From NCBI RefSeq assembly GCF_001509475.1, contig NZ_LLZG01000345.1, forward strand, positions 141,177-205,176: DNA of 64,000 nucleotides. Reading direction: 5' to 3'. The stretch comes from Streptomyces regalis. Its GTDB lineage: Bacteria; Actinomycetota; Actinomycetes; Streptomycetales; Streptomycetaceae. The notes beneath the pieces are model-generated. The model ran no database searches, was not told the DNA's origin, and saw only the letters and a list, made by a program, of their open reading frames with translations. Position 1 is the stretch's first letter. Each line of letters starts with the position of its first letter. This document shows positions 35,387-43,835 of this stretch, one piece after another. Both the position numbers and the translations under genes were made by a program.

Positions 35387-35936
35387 GGTCGACGGGGAGG
35401 CCGGCGGTGGGGACCGTCAGCTTGCCGAGCGGGGAGTCGACGGTGAGGTCGGGGCCGTAGGGGATGGTGTCGCGGCCTCGGTAGCCCTGGGGGCCGGGGT
35501 TCCACATCGTGACGCAGTGGCCCTTCAGCGGGTCGAAGATCAGGTAGTTGGCGATGCCGCGAGAGGCGTACCAACGAGGCTTGACCTTGTAATCGCGGCG
35601 GATGCTGCCCTGGGAGACAACTTCGACGACCAGCTCGATGAGATCCGGGGAGTACGCACCTTCGTTCTTCGCCGCTTCCGAGGCCGGAATGACGGCCAGA
35701 TCGGGGCAGAATTCGTTGTCCTCGTCGAAGGGGAACGCGACATCACTGGTGAAGTCCCACTCCGCGCTCAACTGCGCCTCAAGTTCGTTCCAGACGAGGC
35801 GGATGGTCTTGGCGTGGTGGGGCTTGACCGGACTCGTCATGATGTTGCCCTCGACGATCTCCATGTGATAGCCGGGGAACATGTCCTCGAACCGGCTGAG
35901 CTGCGAGTGCAGGCGGTCAAGGTCCGAGACGGTCAC
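35364..35936 (-). CDS. Uma2 family (DUF820) restriction-endonuclease-fold protein
   Basis: A 190-residue Uma2 protein: EIVEGNIMTSPVKPHHAKTI, then FCPDLAVIP, and LIELVVEVVSQGSIRRDYKVKPRWYASRGIANYLIFDP. The last carries the PD-(D/E)xK pattern (Asp in PDLAV, E-V-V and K). The family is widespread and multicopy in Streptomyces, and its cellular function is unproved. It follows mqnP after a 46-base gap on the same strand. Confidence 0.9.
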   Translation of the reverse strand: MTVSDLDRLHSQLSRFEDMFPGYHMEIVEGNIMTSPVKPHHAKTIRLVWNELEAQLSAEWDFTSDVAFPFDEDNEFCPDLAVIPASEAAKNEGAYSPDLIELVVEVVSQGSIRRDYKVKPRWYASRGIANYLIFDPLKGHCVTMWNPGPQGYRGRDTIPYGPDLTVDSPLGKLTVPTAGLPVDPKARPRP

Positions 35937-35982
35937 GGTGGCCTCCCTGGAGTCCTGCGCTCGATGGTAGGCCGCACCGTAC

Positions 35983-36885
35983 TTACACGGTCAGACCCCG
36001 AACCAAGAGATCAAGCAGCGCACACACGAACAGGGCAATCCCGATGAACCCATTGACGCTGAAGAACGCCCGGTTCAGGCGGGACAGGTCATGCGGGCGG
36101 ACGATCGAGTGCTCGTACACGAACGCGCCGGCCACGACCAGCAGGCCCAGCCAGAAGAAGGCGCCCGCGTCCGTGGCGAGGGCGTACCAGACGAGCAGGG
36201 CCGTCGTGATCGCATGGCACACCCGCGCTCCCCAGATCGCCGCCGGGATGCCGAAGCGGGCCGGGACCGACATGACGCCGGTCTCGCGGTCGGTGTCGAC
36301 GTCCTGGCAGGCGTAGATCAGGTCGAAGCCGCCGATCCAGATGCCCACCGCCAGGCCGAGGATCACCGCGTCCCAGGACCAGGTGCCGGTGATGGCCAGC
36401 CAGCCGCCGACCGGGCCCATCGCCTGGGCGAGGCCCAGGATGGCCTGGGGGAAGTTCGTGAACCGCTTGCCGTAGGGGTAGACCACCATCGGGATCACCG
36501 CGATGGGGGCCAGGGCCAGGCACAGCGGGTTCAGCAGGGCCGCCGAGCCCAGGAAGATCACCAGGGCGATCAGGGCACCCGTCCAGGCGTGGCGGACCGA
36601 CATCGCGCCCGTCACCAGCTCGCGGTGCGCCGTACGCGGATTGCGTGCGTCGATCTCGCGGTCGATGATCCGGTTCACGGCCATCGCGAACGTCCGCAGG
36701 CCGACCATGCAGATGGTCACCAGCAGCAGCCGCCCCCAGTGGATGTTCCTGTCCAGCTGGTACATCGCGGTGAGGGCGGCGATGTACGCGAAGGGCAGCG
36801 CGAACACCGAATGCTCGATCATGACGAGGCGGAGGAACGCCTTCGTGCGTCCTGGCTGCGGAATCGCGGCGGAGGCGCTGCTCAC
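35983..36885 (-). CDS. mqnP: Menaquinone biosynthesis prenyltransferase
   Basis: A 300-residue UbiA-type membrane prenyltransferase that attaches the polyprenyl chain to the naphthoate ring in the futalosine pathway. The first Asp-rich motif is NRIIDREID (Asn71, Asp75, Asp79), the second QDVDTDRE near 197, both magnesium/diphosphate sites; seven to nine helices surround them. It starts at GTG 36885, overlapping the mqnL stop (GTGA), so both are co-translated and act successively on the same intermediate. Confidence 0.95.
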   Translation of the reverse strand: MSSASAAIPQPGRTKAFLRLVMIEHSVFALPFAYIAALTAMYQLDRNIHWGRLLLVTICMVGLRTFAMAVNRIIDREIDARNPRTAHRELVTGAMSVRHAWTGALIALVIFLGSAALLNPLCLALAPIAVIPMVVYPYGKRFTNFPQAILGLAQAMGPVGGWLAITGTWSWDAVILGLAVGIWIGGFDLIYACQDVDTDRETGVMSVPARFGIPAAIWGARVCHAITTALLVWYALATDAGAFFWLGLLVVAGAFVYEHSIVRPHDLSRLNRAFFSVNGFIGIALFVCALLDLLVRGLTV

Positions 36886-38339
36886 AGGCCGTACTCCTTC
36901 CAGCGGCGGTCGACCTTCGCCGCCGTCTCCGGGTCGGACTCCACCATGTCGGGCCAGCCACCGTCGCGCGTGTAGCCCTCTTCGGGCCACTTCTTCGTCG
37001 CGTCGATCCCCGCCTTGCCGCCCCAGAACTGCTGGTAGGAGGCGTGGTCGAGGTGGTCGACGGGGCCTTCGACGACCGTGAGGTCACGGGCGTAGTCGGT
37101 GTTGCCGAGGGCCCGCCAGGCGATCTCGTGCAGGTCGTGGACGTCGCAGTCGGAGTCGACGACCACGATCAGCTTGGTCAGGGACATCATGTGGGCGCCC
37201 CAGATCGCGTGCATCGTCTTCTGCGCGTGCTTGGGGTACTTCTTGTCGATCGACACGATCGCGCAGTTGTGGAAACCGCCGGCTTCCGGCAGGTGGTAGT
37301 CCACGATGTCCGGGACGATGATCTTGAGCAGCGGCAGGAAGAAGCGTTCCGTCGCACGGCCCAGGGGTCCGTCCTCCGTCGGAGGCCGGCCTACGACGAT
37401 CGACTGGAGAAGGGGTCGACGGCGCATCGTCACGCAGTCGATCTTCAGCGCGGGGAAGGGCTCCTGCGGCGTGTAGAAGCCGGTGTGGTCGCCGAAGGGG
37501 CCTTCCGGCAGCATCTCGCCGGGCTCCAGCCAGCCCTCCAGCACGACCTCCGCCTGCGCCGGGACCTGGAGCGGGACCGTCTTGCAGTCCACCATCTCGA
37601 TCCGCTTACCGGCGACGAATCCCGCGAACAGGTACTCGTCGATGTCGCCGGGGAGCGGGGCGGTGGAGGCGTAGGTCACGGCGGGCGGGCACCCGAAGGC
37701 GATGGCGACCGGCAGCCGCTCCCCTCGCCTCGCCGCCACCTGGTAGTGGTTGCGGCTGTCCTTGTGGATCTGCCAGTGCATGCCGATCGTGCGCCTGTCG
37801 TGGCGCTGGAGGCGGTACAGGCCCAGATTCCGTACGCCGCTCTCCGGGTCCTTGGTGTGCGTGAGCCCCAGGTTGAAGAAGGAGCCGCCGTCCTTGGGCC
37901 AGGTGAACAGGGCCGGGAGACGGTCCAGATCCACCTCGTCGCCCTGCAGCACGACCTCCTGCACCGGCGCGCTGTCCGACTTCACCTTCTTCGGCGGTAC
38001 GTGCGTCATCGCGCCGAGCTTCCCGAAGGCCTCGCGGACCCCCACGAACCCGTGCGGCAGCTCGGGCTTGAGCAGCCCGCCGATCTTGTCGGAGATGTCG
38101 CCGTACGACTTCAGGCCCAGGGCCTTGAGCAGCCGGCGGTCGGTCCCGAAGACGTTCATCGCGAGGGGCATCGACGACCCCTTCACGTTTTCGAAGAGCA
38201 GCGCGGGACCGCCGGACTTCTGGACGCGGTCGACGATCTCCCCGACCTCCAGATACGGATCGACCTCAGCCTTGACGCGCTTGAGGTCGCCTTCGCGCTC
38301 CAGCGCCCTGAGCAGGGAACGAAGATCGTCGTAAGCCAT
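36882..38339 (-). CDS. mqnL: Menaquinone biosynthesis decarboxylase (UbiD family)
   Basis: A 485-residue UbiD-type, prenyl-FMN-dependent decarboxylase acting on the 1,4-dihydroxy-6-naphthoate branch. MAYDDLRSLLRALEREGDL opens the protein; later blocks include NLGLYRLQRHDRRTIGMHWQIHKDSRNHY, PEGPFGDHTGFYTP with the conserved acidic residues, and LTKLIVVVDSDCDVHDLHEIAWR. The cofactor comes from UbiX encoded at 33970-34653. Start ATG 38339; mqnP follows with four bases of overlap. It is divergent from the PLDc_N gene. Confidence 0.95.
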   Translation of the reverse strand: MAYDDLRSLLRALEREGDLKRVKAEVDPYLEVGEIVDRVQKSGGPALLFENVKGSSMPLAMNVFGTDRRLLKALGLKSYGDISDKIGGLLKPELPHGFVGVREAFGKLGAMTHVPPKKVKSDSAPVQEVVLQGDEVDLDRLPALFTWPKDGGSFFNLGLTHTKDPESGVRNLGLYRLQRHDRRTIGMHWQIHKDSRNHYQVAARRGERLPVAIAFGCPPAVTYASTAPLPGDIDEYLFAGFVAGKRIEMVDCKTVPLQVPAQAEVVLEGWLEPGEMLPEGPFGDHTGFYTPQEPFPALKIDCVTMRRRPLLQSIVVGRPPTEDGPLGRATERFFLPLLKIIVPDIVDYHLPEAGGFHNCAIVSIDKKYPKHAQKTMHAIWGAHMMSLTKLIVVVDSDCDVHDLHEIAWRALGNTDYARDLTVVEGPVDHLDHASYQQFWGGKAGIDATKKWPEEGYTRDGGWPDMVESDPETAAKVDRRWKEYGL

Positions 38340-38427
38340 GGGGTCAAGTATCCCCGAGCGGCTACCCTGGCCCTGAACCCGGGGGCCGTGCCCCCGGCCC
38401 CGACGACCGTTTCGCTGGAGAGGGCCC

Positions 38428-38748
38428 ATGCTCCGGGTGCTGATGTTTCTCGTGCCACTGGCGCTGAGCGTGTACGCGTTCATCGACTGCATCAGCACGA
38501 AGGAGGACGACATCCGCCACATGCCCAAGCCGCTGTGGGCGATCCTCGTCCTGGTGTTTCCGCTGGTCGGCTCGATCTCCTGGCTGATCGCGGGCAAGAA
38601 GCGCAGCCCGGCCGCCGACGGCTGGTCCGGTGTGCGGGACCGCCGGCGTCAGCAGTGGGTCGCCCCCGACGACAACCCCGAGTTCCTGAAGTCCCTGGAC
38701 GAGGACGACGACAAGAAGAAGGACGACAAGAAGGACGACGGGCAGTAG
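38428..38748 (+). CDS. PLDc_N domain small membrane protein
   Basis: A 106-residue protein with two helices ([17 protein letters not shown] and [19 protein letters not shown]) typical of the phospholipase D nuclease N-terminal domain found alone in actinobacteria. Its cytoplasmic tail is rich in Lys/Asp ([11 protein letters not shown]). The GAGAGGG before the ATG is a good ribosome site. It is divergent from mqnL; function unknown. Confidence 0.88.
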   Translation: MLRVLMFLVPLALSVYAFIDCISTKEDDIRHMPKPLWAILVLVFPLVGSISWLIAGKKRSPAADGWSGVRDRRRQQWVAPDDNPEFLKSLDEDDDKKKDDKKDDGQ

Positions 38749-38841
38749 CCCATGTCCGTACAGCTTGTACGCCGCTGAGCCGTCCGAAGCGGACAATGCG
38801 TCCCTGGGCCGGGGCGGGTCCTGGTCGGAGACTTGGCTCGC

Positions 38842-40251
38842 ATGACGACTGCTCCCGCCGGGCCGGCCGGCACGATCACCCCCGAGTACGGCGACAAGGT
38901 CATCGCCGTCGAGACGGCGGGCTCCGAACCCATCCCGGACGCCGAACGCCACGGCAGCCCGCGCCAGTTGCTGTGGACGTGGGCCTCCCCGAACATCGAG
39001 TTCGCGACCGTCTACATCGGCGTGATCTCGGTCCTGTTCTTCGGCCTGAGCTTCTGGCAGGCGACGGCGGCGCTGCTGCTGGGCACGGCGCTGGGGGCGG
39101 TGACGCACGGCATCCTGTCGCTGGACGGGCCGCGGTTCGGTGTCCCGCAGATGGCGATCGGCCGGTTCTCCTTCGGTTACCGGGGCAATCTGCTGCCGTC
39201 GGGGGTGAACGCACTCGTCGCCGGTGTCGGCTGGTTCGCCGTGAACAGCGTGAGCGCGGCCTTCGCGCTGAACACACTGACGGGCCTGCGCCCGCTGCCC
39301 TCCCTCTTGCTGGTGGTCGTCGCCGAGATCGTGATCGGCTTCATCGGCCACAACTTCGTGCACGCCTTCGAGAAGTACGCGTTCCCGGCGCTCGCGGTCG
39401 TCTTCCTGCTGGCCGGCGTCTGGACCTTCAAGGAGGCCGACCTGAGCGGCGGCGGCACGGGCGGCGGCATCGGCGGCTTCCTGCTGGCGTTCAGCGCCGC
39501 GTGGGGATACGCGGCGGGCTGGAACCCGGGCGCGTCGGACTACTCGCGCTACCTGCCGCGTACGGCGAACCGCTTCAAGACGGTGCTCTACCCGGCCGTA
39601 GGCCTCTTCGTCTCGATCGCGATCGTGTCGGTGATCGGCGCGGCCTCGGCGACGATCGTCGCACCGCAGGACGCCACTCCGACGGCCGCCTTCACGGGCC
39701 ATCTCCCGGGCTGGCTCAGCGACCCGGTCCTCCTGGCCATCATCCTGGGCGCGATCTCCGCGAACGCCCTGAACATCTATTCCTCCGCCATGTCGGTCAC
39801 CTCGCTCGGCCTCAAGCTCCCGCCGTGGCTCGGCCGCAGTGCCATCGTGGTGCTCGCGGGTCTCGCCGGTACGGCGGCGGCGTGGTCGTCACTCGCGGAC
39901 GCGGGGCACGCGTACGAGGCGTTCCTGCTGGTGATCGCGTACTGGATCGGACCGTGGCTGGGGATCGTGCTGGTCGAGCGGTGGCTGCAGTCCCGTACGC
40001 CGCACGAGGCGTCGGCCGAGCGGCTCGGCGACCGCACTTTTTCCAACTGGCCCGGAATCTCCGCCCTGTTGATCGGCATCGCGGTGTCCGTGCCGCTCTT
40101 CTCCAACCAGGAGAAGTACGTCGGCTGGGTCCCGGAGAAGTGGCCGGCGTTCGGGGACATCACGTGTCTGGTCGGGTTCGTGGTGAGTGCGGGGCTGTAC
40201 GGGCTGCTGCGCAGGCGTCGGCAGGACCGGAAGACAGCCGGTTCCCACTGA
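38842..40251 (+). CDS. Purine/cytosine permease (NCS1 family)
   Basis: A 469-residue transporter with about 12 helices. ASPNIEFATVYIGVISVLFFG and GILSLDGPRFGVPQMAIGR are the family's helix 1-3 regions; AGWNPGASDYSRYLPR is the NCS1 signature, and NIYSSAMSVTSLGL lies in a late helix. It carries nucleobases such as cytosine or hypoxanthine with a proton or Na+. ATG 38842 is preferred to the TTG at 38833. It ends about 40 bases before a strong terminator. A cytosine-deaminase-like gene is at 52428, too far to be one operon. Confidence 0.9.
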   Translation: MTTAPAGPAGTITPEYGDKVIAVETAGSEPIPDAERHGSPRQLLWTWASPNIEFATVYIGVISVLFFGLSFWQATAALLLGTALGAVTHGILSLDGPRFGVPQMAIGRFSFGYRGNLLPSGVNALVAGVGWFAVNSVSAAFALNTLTGLRPLPSLLLVVVAEIVIGFIGHNFVHAFEKYAFPALAVVFLLAGVWTFKEADLSGGGTGGGIGGFLLAFSAAWGYAAGWNPGASDYSRYLPRTANRFKTVLYPAVGLFVSIAIVSVIGAASATIVAPQDATPTAAFTGHLPGWLSDPVLLAIILGAISANALNIYSSAMSVTSLGLKLPPWLGRSAIVVLAGLAGTAAAWSSLADAGHAYEAFLLVIAYWIGPWLGIVLVERWLQSRTPHEASAERLGDRTFSNWPGISALLIGIAVSVPLFSNQEKYVGWVPEKWPAFGDITCLVGFVVSAGLYGLLRRRRQDRKTAGSH

Positions 40252-40289
40252 CTGGCCCGGAATACAAATGAGTTGAGCTTGTGAATGTT

Positions 40290-40324
40290 GCGAGCCCGCA
40301 GGTCCGGGACCTGCGTGGGCTCGC
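40290..40324 (+). terminator. Strong hairpin terminator after the permease gene
   Basis: GCGAGCCC (40290-40297) pairs with GGGCTCGC (40317-40324), and inside it GCAGGTCC with GGACCTGC, separated by a 2-base bulge and a tight central loop: 16 pairs in all. There is no T-run. It isolates the permease from the caspase operon that starts at 40425. Confidence 0.75.
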
Positions 40325-40424
40325 GACCGCGCAGCGTTCGGGGACTTCGCACCCTTGCGGCCACTCATGCCACGTGCTGTCATCACACGGTCACTCAAGT
40401 CGCCTGGGCCTCAGGGGGAAAGCC

Positions 40425-40853
40425 ATGGCCGGACGTCGTCGCCTGAGAGAAGAGATACGTCAGGCCGAACGGATGGCCCGCGCCGTCCCGAACGCGCGGC
40501 AGAGGGCAGCCGCTCTGACCGACCTCGCCGTCCAGGTGGCCATCGGCGCGGGCGACATCGCCGAGGCCGAACGCATCGCGAACTCCGTCACCTACGAGGA
40601 CCAAGTCGTACAGAACGGCCGGGACTTCTCGGTGCGCGTACTGGCCGAGCAGTTGGTCGCCGTCAATGCCCGTGAAGCCGAACGCATCGCGCTGACCATC
40701 AGGACAGATCACGAACGGGACGAGGCGTTCGCCAACATGGCTAGGACGCTGGCGACGACCGACAAGCGCACCGCCAAGCGACTGATCGAGCACATCGGCA
40801 TGGCCCCCGTGAAGGAGAGCATGCTGCACGATCTCGCCAAGGGCCGCCTTTGA
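40425..40853 (+). CDS. Small alpha-helical repeat protein, first gene of the caspase/EACC1 operon
   Basis: A 142-residue, all-helical protein with two to three degenerate repeats of about 38 residues: LAVQVAIGAGDIAEAERIANSVTYED, LAEQLVAVNAREAERIALTIRTD and MARTLATTDKRTAKRLIEHI. The A-E-R-I-A-x-S/T-I pattern is the one found in large tandem arrays in actinobacterial effector and STAND-type proteins, so this looks like a short stand-alone version. No enzyme motif is present. AGGGGGAAAG is 3-4 bases from the ATG at 40425. The next gene begins 25 bases after its stop. Confidence 0.7.
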   Translation: MAGRRRLREEIRQAERMARAVPNARQRAAALTDLAVQVAIGAGDIAEAERIANSVTYEDQVVQNGRDFSVRVLAEQLVAVNAREAERIALTIRTDHERDEAFANMARTLATTDKRTAKRLIEHIGMAPVKESMLHDLAKGRL

Positions 40854-40877
40854 GCCGTCGCAACGAACGGGGGACGG

Positions 40878-42299
40878 ATGGAAGAGCAGGCGGAACAGCG
40901 GTACCGCGAAGCCGCCGAGGGCGGCGACCCGGACGCGATGATCCAGCTGGGGTGGCTGCTCCAGCAGCGGGAGGACCGCTCCGAAGCCGAGCGGTGGTAT
41001 CGGCGAGCCGCCGAGGCCGGGCATGCCGAGGGCATGTTCCGCTTCGGAGGGATGCTGCAGGAGCGCGGGGAGTCCGCCGAGGCCGAGCGCTGGAGTCGTC
41101 AGGCCGCCGGCGCGGGGAACGTGCATGCGATGGGTAGCGTGGGATACGTCCTGGAGGAGCGCGGCGATCTCGCGGGCGCCCAGGAGTGGTACCGCAAGGG
41201 GGCCGATCGTGGTGACGCCTTCTCGATGCGGCGCGGTGGGCTTCTGCTGGAGCAGAGCGGCCGCCTGGCCGAAGCGCAGGAGTGGCTGCGCAGAGCGGCG
41301 GACTGTACGGGCTCGGGCCAGCTTCTGGCGCAGGGCGATGCGATGAGGGATCTCGCGCGCCTCGCCGTCCAGCGCGGTGACTCGGCCGAGGCGGAGCGGC
41401 TGCTGCGGGAGGCCGCCGCGAGGCTGGCGAAGGCGGACGACGTGCCCGAGAAGCAGGGGTACGCGCTCATGGCCGATCTGCTGACTCTGCTCGCCTCCCT
41501 GCTGCGGGAGCGTGGCGAGTCGGCCGAGGCCGAGAAGTTCCTCCGGTGGGCCGCCGACAACGGGCACGCCCCCGCGATGCTCGAACTCGGGGGGTTGCTC
41601 GAGGAGCAGGGACGGCCCGCCGAAGCCGAGGAATGGCACCGGCGAGGGGCCGAGGCCGGACATCTCCGCTCGGCACTGATGCTGGCTTTGCTGCTGGTGG
41701 AGCAGCGGCGTCCGGCCGAGGCGGAACAGTGGTTCCGGCAGGCAGCCGAGGCGGGGGTGCCGACGGCGATGGACTTCCTGGGCACCCTGCTGGAGGAGCG
41801 AGGGGACTTGGCCGAGGCGGAACAGTGGTACCGGGAGGCCGCCGAGGCCAGGATCGACCGTTCGATGCTCCGGCTGGCTTATCTGCTCGAAAAGCGCGGC
41901 ACCCTGGCCGACGCGCTGCACTGGTACCGGAAGTCTGCCGCCACCGGAAACGACTGGGCCATGGTCAAAGCGGGGGCGCTGGCGGGGCGGCAGGGGGACT
42001 TGGACGAAGCCGATCAGTGGTACGAGCAAGCCGCCCAGGCGGGGAACGAATCCGGCATGTACCTGGTGGCCAACCTGCGAATGAATCGCGGCGAGCTGGA
42101 GGATGCCGAGATGTGGTTCCGCAGGGGATCCGCCGTCGGCAACGGCAGCTGTATGGCGATGCTCGGGATCCTCCTGGCCACGCGGGGGGACGTGGCTGCC
42201 GGGGAGCAGTGGTGCCGGCGGGCGGTCGACGCCGGGGTGGCCAACGCCGTAACCGACATGAAGGCCGTACTGGAAGCACAGCATGGGCCCGGGGTCTGA
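40878..42299 (+). CDS. SEL1/TPR repeat protein
   Basis: A 473-residue protein made almost wholly of SEL1-type helical repeats, about 12 units of 36 residues with the pattern A-E-x-W-Y-R-x-A-A-x-x-G-x-x-x-A-M-x-x-L-G-x-L-L-x-x-R-G. Examples are SEAERWYRRAAEAGHAEGM and LAEAEQWYREAAEARIDRSM. There is no catalytic domain, signal peptide or membrane helix, so it is a scaffold or sensor. The same repeats end the caspase-like protein encoded in this operon, suggesting that the two proteins contact each other or a shared partner. Confidence 0.88.
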   Translation: MEEQAEQRYREAAEGGDPDAMIQLGWLLQQREDRSEAERWYRRAAEAGHAEGMFRFGGMLQERGESAEAERWSRQAAGAGNVHAMGSVGYVLEERGDLAGAQEWYRKGADRGDAFSMRRGGLLLEQSGRLAEAQEWLRRAADCTGSGQLLAQGDAMRDLARLAVQRGDSAEAERLLREAAARLAKADDVPEKQGYALMADLLTLLASLLRERGESAEAEKFLRWAADNGHAPAMLELGGLLEEQGRPAEAEEWHRRGAEAGHLRSALMLALLLVEQRRPAEAEQWFRQAAEAGVPTAMDFLGTLLEERGDLAEAEQWYREAAEARIDRSMLRLAYLLEKRGTLADALHWYRKSAATGNDWAMVKAGALAGRQGDLDEADQWYEQAAQAGNESGMYLVANLRMNRGELEDAEMWFRRGSAVGNGSCMAMLGILLATRGDVAAGEQWCRRAVDAGVANAVTDMKAVLEAQHGPGV

Positions 42300-42326
42300 A
42301 CCACAAATGTCCTGAACGGGAGAACG

Positions 42327-42671
42327 ATGCAGGCATCCATCCGACTGACCGGCGAAACGGCCCAGGCGGAGCTGACCGCGCTGGCCGCCTGGCTGTCGCG
42401 TGAGGACGAGTTCCGCGGACGGTCTGCCATCGGGCGACCCGAGGCGCGCCCCGGCCACATGGGCGGGATCACCGAGGTCGTGATCGTGGCCCTCGGAGCC
42501 CAGGGAGCGGGCACCGTGCTGGCGGCCTCGCTGTCCGTGTGGATCAGGCATCGCCGCCCGTCGGCGGACATCGAGGTGACCGGTCCCGACGGGCAGAGCG
42601 TCAAGATCTCCTTGCGCAACGTCCCCGAGGCAGACGTGGAAGCCGTGCTGCGACGCGTCCTGGAACGGTGA
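42327..42671 (+). CDS. Effector-associated constant component EACC1-like protein
   Basis: A 114-residue protein with the layout of EACC1: an amphipathic start (SIRLTGETAQAELTALAAWL), a hydrophobic, Gly-rich segment at about 48-73 (EVVIVALGAQGAGTVLAASL), and a small beta domain (ADIEVTGPDGQSVKISLRNV) with a final helix. EACC1 is described as an invariant partner of variable effectors in actinobacterial conflict systems; its own role is not established. Its stop is followed immediately by the ATG of the caspase-like gene, so the two are translated together. Confidence 0.8.
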   Translation: MQASIRLTGETAQAELTALAAWLSREDEFRGRSAIGRPEARPGHMGGITEVVIVALGAQGAGTVLAASLSVWIRHRRPSADIEVTGPDGQSVKISLRNVPEADVEAVLRRVLER

Positions 42672-43781
42672 ATGCGCCTGCCCGACCCGCGGCATTCCCG
42701 AGCGGTGCTGCTGGGTTTCGACACGTTCGCCGATCCCGGCCTGCCCGATCTGCCCGCCGTGACGCACAACATCGACGACCTGGCCGAGGTGCTCACCAGC
42801 CCATGGGGGACGGCCCTCCCGGACAGGCATTGCATACGGCGGCGCAAGGCGGCGCCGCCCTCCGACCTCGCTGACTCCGCATCCGTCGGAGCCCGGCTGG
42901 TCTCCGCCGCCAAAGAGGCCGAGGACCTCCTGCTCGTCTACTACGCCGGTCACGGCCTGGTCGGCCCGGACGGCGAGCTGTATCTGTCCTTGCCCGGAAC
43001 CCGCAGCGAACCGGATCTGGTGGCGTGGACGGGAATACCGTTCAGTCTGGTGCGCCGTACGCTGGCAAACGCCCGGGCGGACAGCCGAGTTCTCATCCTG
43101 GACTGCTGCTTCTCCGGACTGGCCATCGGCGCGATGGCCACCACCACCTCGGTGGTGGCCGGCCAACTGGAGGTGGCCGGCACCTGCACTCTGGCGTCCT
43201 CGCCGGCAAATCGCCCTTCCAGTGCGCCTGTCGGCGCGCGCCACACGGCCTACACCGGCGAACTGCTCGATCTCCTGCAGCACGGTACCGCCGACGCCGC
43301 GGAATTCCTCACCCTGCAGACCATCCACGAACACCTCGCCAGAGTCCTGCCCAGCAAAGGACATCCACGCCCCGAACTGCGCAACACCCACACGGTCGGG
43401 CGTCTCGCACTGGCCAGGAACCGGGCGCACTCGGGCATCTCCGATCCGGAGGCGATGGTCAAGGAGGCCACGCGGCTGGAGCGGGTAGGTGACAGCGCGG
43501 GCGCGGTGCGCTGGTACCGGGAGGCCGCGGGCGCCGGGCGCTCCGACGCCATGAGGGAGCTGGGCCGGTTGCTGGAGCGGGACGGAAATCGCGTACAGGC
43601 GGGAATGTGGCGTCGTAGAGCCGCCGAATCCGGGGATCCCGCCACCATGCACGAGCTGGGAGTCAGCTCATGGCACACCGGGGACCTCGCTCAGGCCGAG
43701 AGCTGGCTCAGGAAGGCCGCGGCTGCCGGGCTCCCGGAGGCGGCAGAGGACCTGGAGAGGCTGCTGCGGCGGCCGAAGTAA
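42672..43781 (+). CDS. Caspase-like cysteine protease with C-terminal SEL1 repeats
   Basis: A 369-residue protein. Residues 8-235 are a caspase/metacaspase-type domain: RAVLLGFDTFADPGLPDLPAV opens it, the catalytic His94 lies in VYYAGHGLVG, and the nucleophile Cys146 in LILDCCFSG. Residues about 255-365 hold three SEL1 repeats (GAVRWYREAAGAGRSDAM, QAGMWRRRAAESGDPATM, QAESWLRKAAAAGLPEAA) as in the protein encoded at 40878. Both catalytic residues are intact, so proteolysis is likely. Being in one operon with EACC1, SEL1 and helical-repeat proteins points to a conflict or self-destruct role; its targets and trigger are unknown. Confidence 0.88.
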   Translation: MRLPDPRHSRAVLLGFDTFADPGLPDLPAVTHNIDDLAEVLTSPWGTALPDRHCIRRRKAAPPSDLADSASVGARLVSAAKEAEDLLLVYYAGHGLVGPDGELYLSLPGTRSEPDLVAWTGIPFSLVRRTLANARADSRVLILDCCFSGLAIGAMATTTSVVAGQLEVAGTCTLASSPANRPSSAPVGARHTAYTGELLDLLQHGTADAAEFLTLQTIHEHLARVLPSKGHPRPELRNTHTVGRLALARNRAHSGISDPEAMVKEATRLERVGDSAGAVRWYREAAGAGRSDAMRELGRLLERDGNRVQAGMWRRRAAESGDPATMHELGVSSWHTGDLAQAESWLRKAAAAGLPEAAEDLERLLRRPK

Positions 43782-43835
43782 CACGTCACCCCTTGAGCCG
43801 GCAGCCCCGCCTGACACAGGCTCTGAGGCGCCCGG

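Noticed and set aside
37044..40271. A very long open frame (about 1,075 codons) on the plus strand
   Set aside because: It runs antisense to mqnL and then out of frame through the PLDc_N and permease genes; high GC keeps the wrong frames open. The protein is Arg/Gly/Asp-rich with no domains.
43790..43835. Hairpin GAGCC/GGCTC after the caspase gene as a terminator
   Set aside because: Only five pairs with a long loop; not convincing compared with the stems at 11460 and 40290.
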